Positions 33,901 through 43,830 are shown, numbered from the stretch's first letter. The stretch is 64,000 bases of DNA from Plutella xylostella (GCF_932276165.1 NC_063991.1:3153001-3217000), one strand, 5' to 3'. Notes: generated by a model not told the origin, from the sequence alone. Numbers and translations are program-made.

Positions 33901-36608
33901 GCTAGGTTACGACAATAGACGAATGACCCCTGTCTATTTGTATATACCTGTGTGTATATTGTATACTGTATACTTGTGTATGTATGACGGTGCCAATCTG
34001 CGGGCTGTTAGTAAATAAATACTGACCGTGTTTGGGGAATAAAAGATTAAGCTAATAAATGGAATTGCTTTATTTTTATTTATACATAAGTACATAATAT
34101 GCTCACGACTGAAACCCAAGGGGCAGTCACCGGCCTTTCGCTGTAAGTTTGTACTCACGTAACTAATAGGTCGCAAGCCGTGTCGTCGTTTTCGAATGAC
34201 TACAATAAGGAACACATCTAGAATCTACATAAGAGTTACGAAGGTTTTCGCACGATGTTTTCCTTCACCGTAAGAGTACGTGGAAATAATTCATTAGTGC
34301 TTGGCAAGATTTCAACCCACGGCCTCACGCATGAGAGCCCAGACCTTATCTGTTACACCACCACGACTCAGATCAGATCTTATCATTTAAGTTATCAGAG
34401 ATATCAGACCAGGCACATACATTTTATATTTCCTACCGAGACTGGGCTACCACCACCGCTTTAATGTGGTTGGGGTGTAAGTACCTGACCTGGCTTTCTC
34501 AAATGAAACCTTTGAGCATACCTATCCCCAAAGTCTAAACTGCCTTCCTAGGACCATTTCCCACCACGCTGGTCCACTGCGGGTTGGTGGATTCACATAC
34601 CTAGATGTGCTACATCTTGATATACAGGTTTCCTCACGATGTTTTCCTTCATCGTAAGAGCGATGGTATACTTACATTGTAAGTACTTAAATTCAAAGAA
34701 CTCATTGGTACATGTCAGCCCGCATCTATGGCGTGAGAAGTGGCGCTTATCCGACTGAGCTACCGCCGCTCTTGTGTGGAACACCAAATGACAATATGCC
34801 ACATTTTGTTGCAGTGCAATAATCCTGACCAACTCCGATGAGATCCGCGAGCTGGAGCTGTCCAAGCTGTTCCGAGAACAAGTGCACGTCGAGAACGAGA
34901 AGAAGAAATCGTAAGTTAACTAACTATACAGGGTGTTGCTAAAAGTGTACCTATACTAAGCCGAAACCTACAGTCAAACTATAAAGTCCTGACATCAAAG
35001 AGTGCGATTTTGATAAGACGTTTTATGATCATCAGTTATTTACTTACTTTTTAAAAATAAAATACCGATTGCCTGTGGATTTTTAACGGATTTTTCCTTT
35101 AATAAATATAACTGATCGATTAAATACGATCTTATGCAATTAGTTAGGATCCACTTCCGTTTTCACGACTTTATAGTTGGACTGTACGTGTGCAGCATGT
35201 TATATCGGCTTAGTATAACCCTTTTAGCAAAACGCAAATCTGAATGCTAAAGTGGCAGTGGGCTGTTTATACAGGGTGTTGCAAAAAGGGTATACTAAGC
35301 CGAAACCTACATGTGCAGCATGGTATATCTAAGCCGGAAACTGAATTCAGAATTTGAAAATTCGCAAAAAAAATAATTCATTTTCCATAGAAACTTTGTT
35401 GGTCACGTGACTTTTACTATGGTAAAAAAATTTTTTTTTCGCGAATTTCCAAATTCTGATTTCAGTTTCGGGCTTAGATATACCATGCTGCACATGTAGG
35501 TTTCGGCTTAGTATACCAATTTTGCAACACCCTGTATATTATGCCGAAGAACCGATGACCAGTGAGGCAAACGAGTTCTCGAGTGGAGGCCACGAACAGG
35601 CAAACGTAGCGTGGGACGCCCACCGGTCCGCTGGACCGACGGCCTTAGACAGGTGGCCGGTGGTGGCTGGATGACGTGGGCCGAGGACAGAGTGTTGTGG
35701 CGCTGCTTGCAAGAGGTCTATGTCCAGCAGTGGACAACTACTGGCTGATGATGATGACTAGAACCCGGATCCTTTGACGTTATGAGTGACGCTAAAGCTG
35801 CGTACAGACCGGCCAAACGAACGCCAACGAACGGGTTTAGTTGACCTTCGTTGCTGCAATCTGTATTATGTATGATAAATATCCATCGTTGGGCTGGTCT
35901 GTACGCAGCTTAAGACAATGAACCAGAGAACCAGTTTTCTTAGGAAGGCATCTGTATCTCTCTAATGATTATTGTCTGATCATAAGTCATGTGTAAAAAT
36001 GATGGCGCAGTGGCTAGTAACGCTGACTGCTGTTACTGCCTGTTGCGAGGGTCCCAGGTTGGAACCAAGGCCGGGACAAATATTTGACTAGACACAGATT
36101 AAGTATGTCTCGGACCCCTAGAAGGTCCCCCCTACCCTTCAAGGGATAGTTAGTTACAATAGTTATGTGGAAGATAAGTAACTGGTAAGAGTTGCACATA
36201 CAATACGATCGTCCGATAAGACATTGAGTAAGTAGAAACATACGTGATATTTACGAGATTCGGACCGTTCCTAATGAATTGTGTAATATTATAAGTACAG
36301 CTTATGTAACAATAATTTGTGTGTCGCAGGTTAAGTTCCTATGTTCCTATATGGTGGCTAGTAGGTATAGAATCTATATATATGCATCCTATTTTCATGC
36401 GATTTGACGTCCGATTTATCCAAAATCTTATAATCAGGTACTTATCCAATATTGGAGCCGACCTGTAAATAAGTAGGTACACTTACCACCTGTCTATACG
36501 TACTTTGTGTTTTCTATCCCCAGCTCCAAAAAGCGGCAACCGAAGTCGGAGTCCTCGGAAGAATCGCTCAACAACATCCAGCACACGACCGATGATTCGG
36601 GCATTTGA
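21947..36608 (+). CDS. TMEM26: TMEM26 homologue, multi-pass membrane protein
   Basis: Nine exons: 21947-22149, 28310-28433, 28879-29038, 29922-30090, 30910-31069, 31561-31691, 32135-32242, 34815-34910, 36524-36608, giving 411 codons plus TGA with consistent phases. Family hallmarks are EFWYLAAPILLLIFEG, PAIWLLELHK, LIVGRWLLPKGELTRDQLSQ, GTAADIIEFF and QDAPFLAFRL. About seven hydrophobic segments fall in exons 1-6. The C-terminal tail (exons 6-9) is strongly basic, K/R/H-rich, longer and unlike vertebrate TMEM26. The molecular role of TMEM26 is not established. The 6.2-kb first intron and the other introns are full of MITEs and SINEs. In-frame codons continue beyond the stop (36609-36752). Confidence 0.93.
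22181..22440 (+). mobile_element. tRNA-derived SINE (family 1), copy in TMEM26 intron 1
   Basis: It shows TGGCGTAGTGGTTAGTGACC, then GTTCGATTCCCGGC and a body with AGATATTTGT, ending in GTGTTTTTGTGTGTG. It starts about 30 bp after the exon 1 donor. Confidence 0.85.
22469..23244. mobile_element. MITE family CAGTCAAACTATAAAGTC, long copy
   Basis: The ends CAGTCAAACTATAAAGTCCT and its inverse (GACTTTATAGTTGGGCTG) are flanked by TA. A shorter copy lies at 34979-35184 and a fragment at 25225. Confidence 0.85.
23298..23488 (+). repeat. Lepidopteran AGCTGTTCCCGCG repeat, fuller copy
   Basis: It contains AGCTGTTCCCGCGAGCTTCG, the phrase CCAAATTTCATTCAAATCCG, and the end TTTATAATATTAGTTAGGAT. The class is not recognised with certainty. 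Confidence 0.8.
23790..23930 (-). mobile_element. LINE 3'-end remnant, minus
   Basis: Read on the minus strand it has the GTGATAAGACCGCC motif, an AATAAAG signal and a (ATCT)n-like tail. The layout matches the LINE end at 27330-27440 and the remnants at 47750 and 48225. Confidence 0.7.
23935..24080. repeat. Degenerate GTAGC-type tandem repeat
   Basis: The motif CGTAGC/CGCGTAGCATT recurs about ten times at irregular spacing. No coding signal. Confidence 0.6.
25029..25218. mobile_element. 190-bp TA-MITE (CAGTGCTCCAAAATT), copy 1
   Basis: The ends CAGTGCTCCAAAATTCATAA and CACTTGTCCAAAATTAATAA (inverse of the right end) sit between TA dinucleotides. It is exactly the same length as the copy at 46554-46743 that interrupts the CALML4 splice donor. 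Confidence 0.9.
25655..25820 (+). mobile_element. SINE family 2, copy 1
   Basis: A GGTGGCGTTACGGATAAG head, TGGATTGAAATTCTGG as a degenerate B box, and the end GTGAAGGAAAACATCGTGAG. The same ending occurs inverted at 34245 and 34622. Confidence 0.75.
26225..27440 (+). mobile_element. 5'-truncated non-LTR retrotransposon (Jockey/CR1-like)
   Basis: The frame 26230-27075 encodes the C-terminal 281 residues of a LINE reverse transcriptase: KHHGLMVNPKKTQVILIG, RNLGVIFD, SLLLPVLDYADASY, LERLQNYCIRFIFGLRKYDH, then KLWNDLPMEIR near the end. The catalytic YxDD part is missing. A 3' UTR with the AATAAGGCCGCC motif, AATAAAG and a TATCTTTTATCTTTATCTTT tail follows, so insertion was by 5'-truncated target-primed reverse transcription. 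It lies in TMEM26 intron 1. Confidence 0.9.
28466..28605. mobile_element. MITE (GGCCTAGCATGGGGCGC), copy 1
   Basis: AGGCCTAGCATGGGGCGCCAAGACG is mirrored by CGTCTTGCGCCCCATGGTAGGCC. A related element is at 51601-51729. It starts about 33 bp after the exon 2 donor. Confidence 0.75.
30775..30904 (-). mobile_element. SINE (family 1) abutting TMEM26 exon 5
   Basis: The inverse SINE head and B box (GGTCCCGGTTCGATCACC on the minus strand) run to within a few bases of the AG at 30908-30909. It occupies the place where the branch point and pyrimidine tract of this intron should be. Confidence 0.8.
32342..32372. other. Perfect 14-bp hairpin
   Basis: CATAGACTAATACA, loop GCG, then the exact inverse complement. 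It is intronic in TMEM26. No surrounding gene is evident. Confidence 0.6.
33665..33808. mobile_element. MITE (AGGGCTGATTTTTCAATnGTCAGATAA), copy 1
   Basis: Ends TAGTTTTTCAATAGTCAG and GGCTACTGAAAAATCAGCCC surround a core with TTGTTGCTGTCACTGTCTAA, shared with the copy at 50399-50534. Confidence 0.85.
34245..34430 (-). mobile_element. SINE family 2, copy 2
   Basis: On the minus strand it has GTGGTGTAACAGATAAGG, GAGGCCGTGGGTTGAAATC as B box, and ends GGTGAAGGAAAACATCGTG. Confidence 0.75.
34622..34775 (-). mobile_element. SINE family 2-related, tRNA head
   Basis: The minus strand starts GCGGCGGTAGCTCAGTCGGA, an unmistakable tRNA-like A-box region, and ends GAAGGAAAACATCGTGAGGA, the same ending as family 2. 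It lies about 40 bp before TMEM26 exon 8. Confidence 0.8.
34925..35231. mobile_element. TACAGGGTGTTGC MITE, copy a, carrying a nested MITE
   Basis: The outer element starts TACAGGGTGTTGCTAAAAG and resumes as GTGTGCAGCATG at 35187. Element 34979-35184 is inserted within it with a TA duplication. Confidence 0.8.
34979..35184. mobile_element. MITE family CAGTCAAACTATAAAGTC, short copy (nested)
   Basis: The ends CAGTCAAACTATAAAGTCCT and GACTTTATAGTTGGACTG are flanked by TA at 34977 and 35185. The empty site can be read from copy b (CCTACATGTGCAGC). Confidence 0.9.
35270..35536. mobile_element. TACAGGGTGTTGCAA MITE, copy b
   Basis: An intact element with about 75-bp inverted ends. TACAGGGTGTTGCAAAAAGG and the AAGCCGAAACCTACATGTGC block are mirrored at the right end, which closes with TTGCAACACCCTGTA. 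Confidence 0.88.
35545..35760 (+). mobile_element. LINE 3'-end remnant (VYVQQWTTTG type)
   Basis: The degenerate frame shows GKRSVGRPPVRWTDGLRQVA and EVYVQQWTTTG, then stop and a TGATGATGATGAC tail. The minus-strand relative at 53975-54190 is the same family. Confidence 0.75.
35793..35911. mobile_element. MITE (AAAGCnGnGTACAGAC family), copy 2
   Basis: TAAAGCTGCGTACAGACCGG is mirrored by GGTCTGTACGCAGCTTAAG. It is shorter than copy 1 at 20588. Confidence 0.85.
36001..36120 (+). mobile_element. SINE (family 1), degenerate copy
   Basis: It has GATGGCGCAGTGGCTAGTAA and a GGTTGGAACC B box, followed by the ATATTTGACTAGACACAGAT body. Confidence 0.65.
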
Positions 36609-36752
36609 CAGCACCGCGTCCGTCGCGACAGCCCCAAACGCAGCCCGCGACACAAACACAGGGAAAAGCACGAGGACAGACACAAAGACAAGAAGAAACA
36701 CAAAAATAAACACGAAACTAGCAGCAGTAGCACTGATAGCGACTCCAGTTGA
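36609..36752 (+). other. TMEM26: In-frame 47-codon extension after the TMEM26 stop
   Basis: Directly after the TGA at 36606-36608 the same frame stays open for 47 codons to another TGA (36750-36752). Composition is extremely K/R/H-rich and ends in an S/T/D-rich tail (HETSSSSTDSDSS), matching the low-complexity basic tail of exons 6-9. The first stop is TGA followed by C, the context known to favour readthrough in insects. This is a candidate readthrough domain, or the trace of a recent nonsense change or sequencing error. Confidence 0.55.
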
Positions 36753-37707
36753 ACGGGATTTTAATTTTTATCGGCGGATTGTTCAGATTTTGTAAGCTTT
36801 GAAAAAGCTTGACATTTTCCTGTGATTTTTTCTGGAAGAATTTTGGCGGGAAATTCTTTTTTATGACGAAGGAGGCAAAGGTTTAGGGGTTTTAGAGCCT
36901 AATGCACTTTTGATGCGAAGTTAGGTTTGAAAGTTATACGGGTTAGACCTATGATAAGTTGGTGACTACTTTGGTCTAAGCATTTTTAATAAGTATAAAA
37001 GAAGTATGAAGTATAAAAAATAATATAGTCAGTAGAAATGGTAGAAACTAGAAATACTTACCTACTTATAATAATTTAAAGAGTAGCGAAATGTGCCTTG
37101 CTTATGAAGTGCCTTATTAACTTATGTATTTTGTTCTTCCTTTAAAATATTGTAGTTACTTATGTAATAATCGTTACCAAAGTTAAATTCTAAAAACCGA
37201 GAGGACAATTTTACATTAGATAACAGTAAAAAAAAAACAATAATTTTGTATCAAATCTCTACCTACATATGAAAATACCTACTTAGGTACTCGTAAATAT
37301 AGATAAAAATAGATCTTCCTTTTTTTTCTAAAGTAAGTTTATACGTATATATTGTTAAGCAAGTGCCTGTGTAAAATTCCTCATGAATAATACCTAGTAA
37401 TTACCTAGTTACGTAAGCATTTTATTAAACTTGTCTAATTTTAGATTTTGTTAATAAAATAATAGTTTTCTGAAGTTTATGTTTTTTACTTATTTTTATA
37501 ACCTACTACTATGAAAACAAATTATACCTAAATAATAATACGAGTAGTAAGAGTAAATAATAAAAACCAAACACCAAGATAAATGTCAACTATTTAATTT
37601 AAAAATAAATAGGTACCTAAGTAATTTTTACAACTTATCAACTTACGTTACCATTGCATTGACCCAAAAAAAACTTAAACTTTTTCGAGGCTTGTCAAAA
37701 TTCTCGC
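36753..37707. other. TMEM26 3' UTR and tail-to-tail gap with the esterase gene
   Basis: AT-rich. AATAAA at about 37452 is the likely TMEM26 poly(A) signal. TTTATT motifs near 37423 could serve the esterase on the other strand, so the transcripts may overlap. No other gene seen. Confidence 0.5.
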
Positions 37708-39933
37708 CTAATTTTGGTTGCAATCGACGCCATATTTGTAGTAGAAGGACCTCCAGAAGTGCGCCCTGTCGGGTGTCAGCGGCGCCACGTAGGCAGGCTC
37801 TAGCAGGATGGCCAGGTGGTGAGGGTACGGCAGCCATTCGCCATTTGAGGGGTCAGGGGTTGGTGAGCTGGAAAAAAGTTGATGAAAATTAAATTGATGT
37901 TCTGATTTTGGCTAATATCAGTATGCAGTATTGTATGTCACGATGATTGCATGTTTAGTAATCCGTTCTCTGGCGGTGATTGTCTAGGTGTAAGCTAATA
38001 AGATCATGGAAAGCTGAGGATTTTTGTGGCTCTTTTTGAGAGGGGCATACGTATAACTATGGAAGATTTTTGGTATATGACGATAGCATATTTAGATTAT
38101 CTAAGTACCTGACGAATGTAACTGTTTTCTTAATTTATGGTAGGTAAGAGATAAAATAATTTATGATAAAAGATCAAGGGCAGCAATGAAAGTTTGAGTT
38201 TGATGAAGTTATAGGGCGAGGTAACTAAAATATTGACTTACCCGAATTTAGCAAAGTTAGTCCACATCATGGTCATGAAGGTGACCATTCTGGCGTCGTT
38301 CTCATCCATCGGCAGTGGAAGCCTCTCCAGCTCGAAAATGTAGAACAACTCGTCCTGATTGGTGGTTGCCGGCAGGCTGCTATTGGTCAGGAGACGCCCC
38401 AGGTTCCTGTGACCGATGTAGTCGAAGATATACTCGTAGATAGGAAGACCAGAACTGTTGGCGAAGAGCTCTGCGAATAGAGACATCGGGCCGACGAATG
38501 AGAAGTCCGTATTCATGTTAATCATTCCACCGACCACATTTTCGTCCACTGAAGTTCCATTCGCGAAATAAGTCTCCTGTAGCAGCTTCCTAACTTCTTC
38601 TTGCTCGTCTTTTGGCACGCGAAGACTCCTTTGGTCCAAGGCTGAGTAATCCTCGTTCTTAATGCGGTCGATTTGGCTCGTGATGGTGTTGTACTCCAAG
38701 GTGCAGGTCAGGCCCTCGACGGTACTCATACCGCAAAGGACTGGGACCGGGTTAAACGCCTTGTGGGTTTTACCAGCTGACAGGATATTGAATGGGGTAT
38801 CCACCAAAAATGGGTCTTCGTCCAAGTAAGTTTCGACGGACGGGCGGAAAACTGATTTGGAATGCATCTGCTTCGAAATAGCATCCTCAACCATCTTTAT
38901 TGGAGTGCCAGAATAGATCTTGAGCAGATCTTTCGGCTTTTTGTTATTGATTCCCAAAGATTTGGCCACTTGGCTGGCGGTGGCTAACGGTTCCGCGTCA
39001 AAGGAATGGGGTGCGAACAGCGAGCCACTTTGACTAATAATCCTGTGGAACAAACCCTTCGTAGATTCGGAGAACATGAGGTAAATAGCAGCAATACCAC
39101 CTGACCCTTGTCCCATGACGGTCACATTCTCCGGGTCTCCTCCGAAACTCTTGATATTCGCTTGCACCCATCTCAAAGCTGCTCTTATGTCTTTAAGGCC
39201 AGCATTTCCTGGGGCTTCCTTGATACCGAGGTTGAGGAAACCGTAAGCGTTGAGTCTGTAGTTTATCGTGACTATAACCACTCCATGGCTGACCAGATAC
39301 TGTGGGCCGTAGAAGCTGGGAGAGCCGGAGCCTACTCCGAAGTCCCCTCCATGGAGGAACACCATGACAGGCAAGGAGGTGTTGGCGAGGAAGTTGGCTG
39401 GAGTGAAGACGTTGAGGACCAGGCAGTCTTCGATGTCGCTGGGGGCGGCCAGAGGGTCGGTGGTCGGGAACTGGGGACAAATGACGGTGCGAATGTTCGC
39501 TTCGTACACGCCAGGGTACGACTGGGGTTCTTGAGGTGCCTGAAATATAAAAGGAAGGTTAGATACTGCTGATAAAGGCCTGTGGCTTACGATGGCCTTG
39601 AGTGACAGGGTAGCTAACAATCCTCTCAGGCCAGTAGGTACCTAACTAGTATCAGAATGGAGATGAATATAAATTGGTAGGTACCTTATGACGCACAAAG
39701 CCGACCCTAAATAAGGACAAGGCAAGGAAGAAGAAGAAGAAGAGAAGCTAACTTACTTGAAATTTCTCTGCCACTCCGTATCTGATGCCACAGAATTCGT
39801 AAAACAGCCCATTTTCACTTAAACTGCCCTCCACTTTCCCTTGTTTGGTTTGAACTATTTGCGCCACTTCTTCGGAAGCTAACGCGCCAATAATGGCCGA
39901 TGATATAAATATAAGACCGAATGAGTATCTCAT
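37708..39933 (-). CDS. Carboxylesterase-family secreted protein, probably catalytically dead
   Basis: Three exons on the minus strand: 39757-39933, 38242-39539, 37708-37867 (544 residues), with GTAAGT donors and matching phases. The signal peptide is MRYSFGLIFISSAIIGALAS. Alpha/beta-hydrolase type-B esterase features: EDCLVLNVFTP with its disulfide cysteine, HGGDFGVGSG oxyanion region, VTINYRLNAYGF, NAGLKDIRAALRWVQ, and the usual C-terminal FWRSFYY. The nucleophile elbow is GQGSGG instead of the usual G-E-S-A-G-G, so the serine position is glycine. The usual catalytic His position reads TNQDEL (Asn). Only the acidic residue (STVEGL) is kept. Several N-glycosylation sites (NVT, NGT, NSS) are present. 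Lepidopteran esterase clusters are known to include such non-catalytic members. No neighbouring esterase in this window. Confidence 0.92.
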
Positions 39934-39981
39934 CTTGGCCGGTTACTCTTAAAACTATAATGGCAAATTAATTTTCCCATC

Positions 39982-39989
39982 CTTTTATA
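39982..39989 (-). promoter_or_regulatory. TATA box of the esterase gene
   Basis: TATAAAAG on the minus strand, about 50 bp upstream of the ATG at 39933, a fitting distance for a TATA-driven, tissue-regulated gene with a short leader. Confidence 0.6.
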
Positions 39990-41440
39990 CCTAACATGAA
40001 AATAAAGACGTGATTTTTTTATCTGATTGTAATCGCTGTTTTACAATAGGATGATACGTGATCAAAATTATGCATTTATGATGTAAGAAAGTTGTAAGTA
40101 ATCGATAATAATCAATTGCATAATATTTATCGATTAAACTTCATAGAACAAGTTAAGTACTTAAATCCAAAACAATAATTTTTTTGGTTTCATACTCACC
40201 TCGTGCGTACCATTTATTCTAGATTCAGGGAAGGAACCAGACATTAAGTAATTAATTAATTATGTACCTATTCAGCACATAAGTAGATCAGTACCTAGCT
40301 AGGTATTTACCTAGGACTAAGTACATGCAATGTTCTTCTTTGCGTGTGTGCGATGACAAACTCTGAAGCTGCCCAGGCCCTGGGTGCGTCGGACGTTATT
40401 CTACAGCTGCGCTCGGATAATTTTGGTACACCCCTTAAAAATAACTTCTGTGCATTCAAGTACGAGGCTACGAGTAAGTCAAGCTACGAGGTTCAGAGTA
40501 TACACCTAACTACTGGAGGCTCCTATAAAAATAATAAAAACAGTATGAGTATTTACACACCACTGCGCCACGATTTAGGTGGTAAGAAGTACTTTAAAAA
40601 AAAGTTAGTATAAGACGATCTACAGTAACCGCACTTACAGTAAAATAGGGAGTTACCATCTAAATATTATGAACACGTAAAGCAAACGTTATTACAAAAA
40701 GACAGTAGTTATGTCAAACTTATGTGCCCTCTTTCTTGGTCGGTGGTTCAAAATAACAATGCGTTTCGTTTTTTCTCGTATGACCTTATACTTAGAGATC
40801 GTTTCATCAAATAAAAAGATTGAAACAAGAAAAACTAACCTTATTGCAATGTGATAAGGGTTTTGAAAGATCATTCGGTGAAACGCTCTGTACCAGCTAG
40901 TAGAAACTAAACGTTATTCGCCATGCGTTTTGAAATTTACAACACTAATAAATAGTTAAAGAATAGTTTTAGTTTTGATTCGTGATAAAATGACTGATAC
41001 ATATAAGTTTATATGACAAGAAATATTCAGCTTAACCAAAAACCGCTCCTGATTAATTCAGTGTATCATTAAAAGCTTGAAAAAAAACACGATCGCATCA
41101 AAACAAAAAGAGAAAGTCGTTAAATTTCCGAACTTATAACAACGACGACACGATTTTTTTGACACAAGTTTTCGTTTGCGATCATGAGATTGAAATTTAT
41201 TTCCTTTTCAACCTACATTTCCTTTCATTAATCTTGTTTATTTGTAAATTAACAGTCTATCTTTACAACGATTGTCGCCAGTAGCATTCTGTGCATTTCA
41301 AACGCAAGCGTCCGCCCGATAGAATCAAGATATTGCTTACGTGTGGCCACTTCTACTGGGAATCTTGAACATTCTACCTCTAGACTGCACAGGACTATGA
41401 TAGTTTGAGTCCCGTGTGCGCCGTCCGTCTCAGCTCAGTT
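39990..41440. other. Intergenic region between esterase and zinc-finger gene 1
   Basis: AT-rich, with no conserved ORF. The short frame at 40344-40613 shows no recognisable domain. It contains the divergent 5' regions of both flanking genes. Confidence 0.5.
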
Positions 41441-42013
41441 ATGAATAAGAAACTAGCCCGAACGGGGCCGAGGATCCGCGTGACGAAGCCTGCGATCCGA
41501 CCGAGGAGAGTGGACGACTCCAGTCTGTTGACTCGTCCCGTGGACGGTCTCTATGAGGACCGCACCTTCATCTACACCTGCCAGTACTGCCGGATCAAGT
41601 TCACACACAACAGCTCGTACTTCCGCCACATGACCACCAACCACGCCTCGCAGCAGCAACAGGCAACGTTCGAATGTAACAACTGTCAAATAATATTCAC
41701 TAAAAAAAGCAACCTCGATATGCATCTGCAGACGCACCATCAGTTGAAGAGCAAGTCTCGGTGCGACTCCTGTTCCATCACGTTCAAGTCACGCTACTGT
41801 TTGCGGAGACATATGATGCTGAAGCAGCTGATGCAGGAGAATACGTGTAGAAAGTGTCAGAAGAAATTCACGAGTAAGGAGGGGCTGTCAAAGCACTATC
41901 AGAACAAGCATATGTTCAAAAATGTTACGTTTCAATGTGACTTTTGCTCTCTCAATTTTAAAGCGAATGAATCGTTGATCACTCACCTGAATCGTGTTCA
42001 TAAGAAGTTATGA
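41441..42013 (+). CDS. C2H2 zinc-finger protein 1 (single exon)
   Basis: 190 residues from the ATG at 41441 (upstream in-frame codons lack an ATG). A basic N-terminus (RTGPRIRVTKPAIRPRR) is followed by five C2H2-type units: YTCQYC...HMTTNH, FECNNC...HLQTHH, RCDSCS...RRHMMLK (second zinc histidine missing), TCRKC...HYQNKH and FQCDFC...HLNRVH, ending four codons later. Likely a nuclear DNA- or RNA-binding protein; the target is unknown. Intronless, with a long AT-rich 3' UTR to a poly(A) signal at 43370. Paralogue-like in layout to zinc-finger gene 2 opposite. Confidence 0.88.
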   Translation: MNKKLARTGPRIRVTKPAIRPRRVDDSSLLTRPVDGLYEDRTFIYTCQYCRIKFTHNSSYFRHMTTNHASQQQQATFECNNCQIIFTKKSNLDMHLQTHHQLKSKSRCDSCSITFKSRYCLRRHMMLKQLMQENTCRKCQKKFTSKEGLSKHYQNKHMFKNVTFQCDFCSLNFKANESLITHLNRVHKKL

Positions 42014-43830
42014 TTTGTTAGTTAGGGTTGTATTCATTTATTTCTTTTCTTTATTAAGCTTTGAAATATTTTTTGAGTTACAGATCTGATGTGGTTGTTG
42101 TAGCCTAGTAGATGTGTCAAGTTTTAATAGCACTGACGCTGAGTAACTGAAAGGAACTTAAAGCTAATTTCGGCATTAAATGTATGTAGTGTCTATAAAA
42201 CAAGGCAGCCATACTTTTAAGATAGACATTAGCTTTTTTAAAGTATTTTTCTACAACTCAGCATGAATCAGTGAGGAACAGATCTAAGCATTGAATGGAT
42301 ATAAAGCTCCCTTCAGATTATTATCATATTCAATTTATAGAAAGCATTATGATATCACATTTGATATTATTAATAAATTTTTAGGGGTATATAAAGTCTT
42401 GGCAGAGTCTAGTAGGCTATGATATTACATTATTTATATGATGTTTTGAAGACATGTATCAAAGGAATTTCTGTGTTCATTACTTTTTGTCCTTAAAATG
42501 GTGTAAAGCAATAATTATGCTGGTACATATTGTAGGGTACTTATTATGATGACTTTCTTAAGTTACCATAGTTTATTGAGATTATAAACTTGTACAGAAT
42601 ACATTGTTCTATAAGTAACTATACATTTTTTTATTTATTGTAGAAGATTTTTCGTATTGTTCATACTTACATTCTTTTGAAAATATTGATTAGTTTTTAT
42701 AAAAACTTATTCATCTTGAGGGTGGATAATTTTTGTTTGATGGATTATACTTTTAGGTATCTACATACCTAGCCCTTAATAAGGGATGTCTGCCTTCTGC
42801 AAAAACATTCATTGGTTTTTGTCTTTAATATTATTCTCAACTCTTCAACTCAATTTGTTGAAGTTCATTATATTAATAAGATTTAATATAGGTAATAGAA
42901 CAATAAACCACAATAATTAATACATTTATCATTACCACTGATAGTAGTCAGTGGTTATGGTAAAATTATTTAACAAAATAGCTAGTGTTAAATTTATTTT
43001 TTTGTTTATGATAAGATTTTTGATGTGAATTCTCCCTTTGAAATGAGGGCCTTTAGTTAATAAATAATTTATTTTATGTACTATAATAGTTGATTTACTG
43101 TAAACTAAGTTTAACTTACATGCATTATTTTTTTGAGTTCAGTCAGTAATCATCCTTTTTCAGAAATGTTTAAATAGATGGATTGATCAAATTCAAAATC
43201 ACTCTTTCTATGTTAGCAACTTAGCATTCATTTATGTACCAAAATCATTGAAGCTGATTTTTTAATTCTAAAATGGTAGGTACTTACAAACATTTATTTT
43301 TGTACTAAATGGTGATGCACAGTATTTTTTATGAATTTGAAATTTTCTAACAGATTTAAAAATTAAGGCAATAAAACTTTTTCCTTCAAAATATTGTTAT
43401 TTTATTCCTTCTACCTACAATAAAATAAAACAAGTCCTTTTGTCATTATAAAATTCTATATTTATCTATTGATATCCTGGATTTCTTATTTGGAACTTAA
43501 GTGCTAATTTTCAAATCAGAAACCAGGCAATTAGTCAACACATTAACTGAGAGATAAAGCAGTGGTTATAGATCTCCATTTCATCATCATCTTCAAGCTT
43601 TAGAAGGCATTCTTTAGTTGTCTGTCAGCGATTTTAGATGATTAGCAAACACAACTCTTTGGTCTTCAATCAACTTCCATAAAATGCTTGGCTCAATCAA
43701 ATCTGATGCCTATCCACCAAAGTATTTACGGTTCGTCATCTGTTTTGTTAGCTCAGACTGCTAGTGGCACAGTCAGGGCTTCCACTAGCACACATGTTAA
43801 AGTATTCTAATTATAAATCTCAGTGCTTTT
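42014..43830. other. Convergent 3' UTRs of the two zinc-finger genes
   Basis: AT-rich, no ORF. AATAAA at 43370-43375 (plus) and TTTATT at 43401-43406 (minus signal) lie about 25 bp apart, so the two transcripts probably end against or across each other. Confidence 0.5.

Noticed and set aside
39090..39120. Esterase nucleophile taken as the serine in GQGSGG
   Set aside because: The surrounding residues NVTVMGQ align without a gap to NVTVFGE, placing glycine at the nucleophile position; a one-residue shift would break the elbow geometry.
39108..39572. 154-codon plus-strand frame over the esterase
   Set aside because: Antisense shadow of the esterase exon, which has clear family motifs on the minus strand.
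40344..40613. 89-codon frame between esterase and zinc-finger gene 1
   Set aside because: No domain, splice context or composition bias; likely chance.
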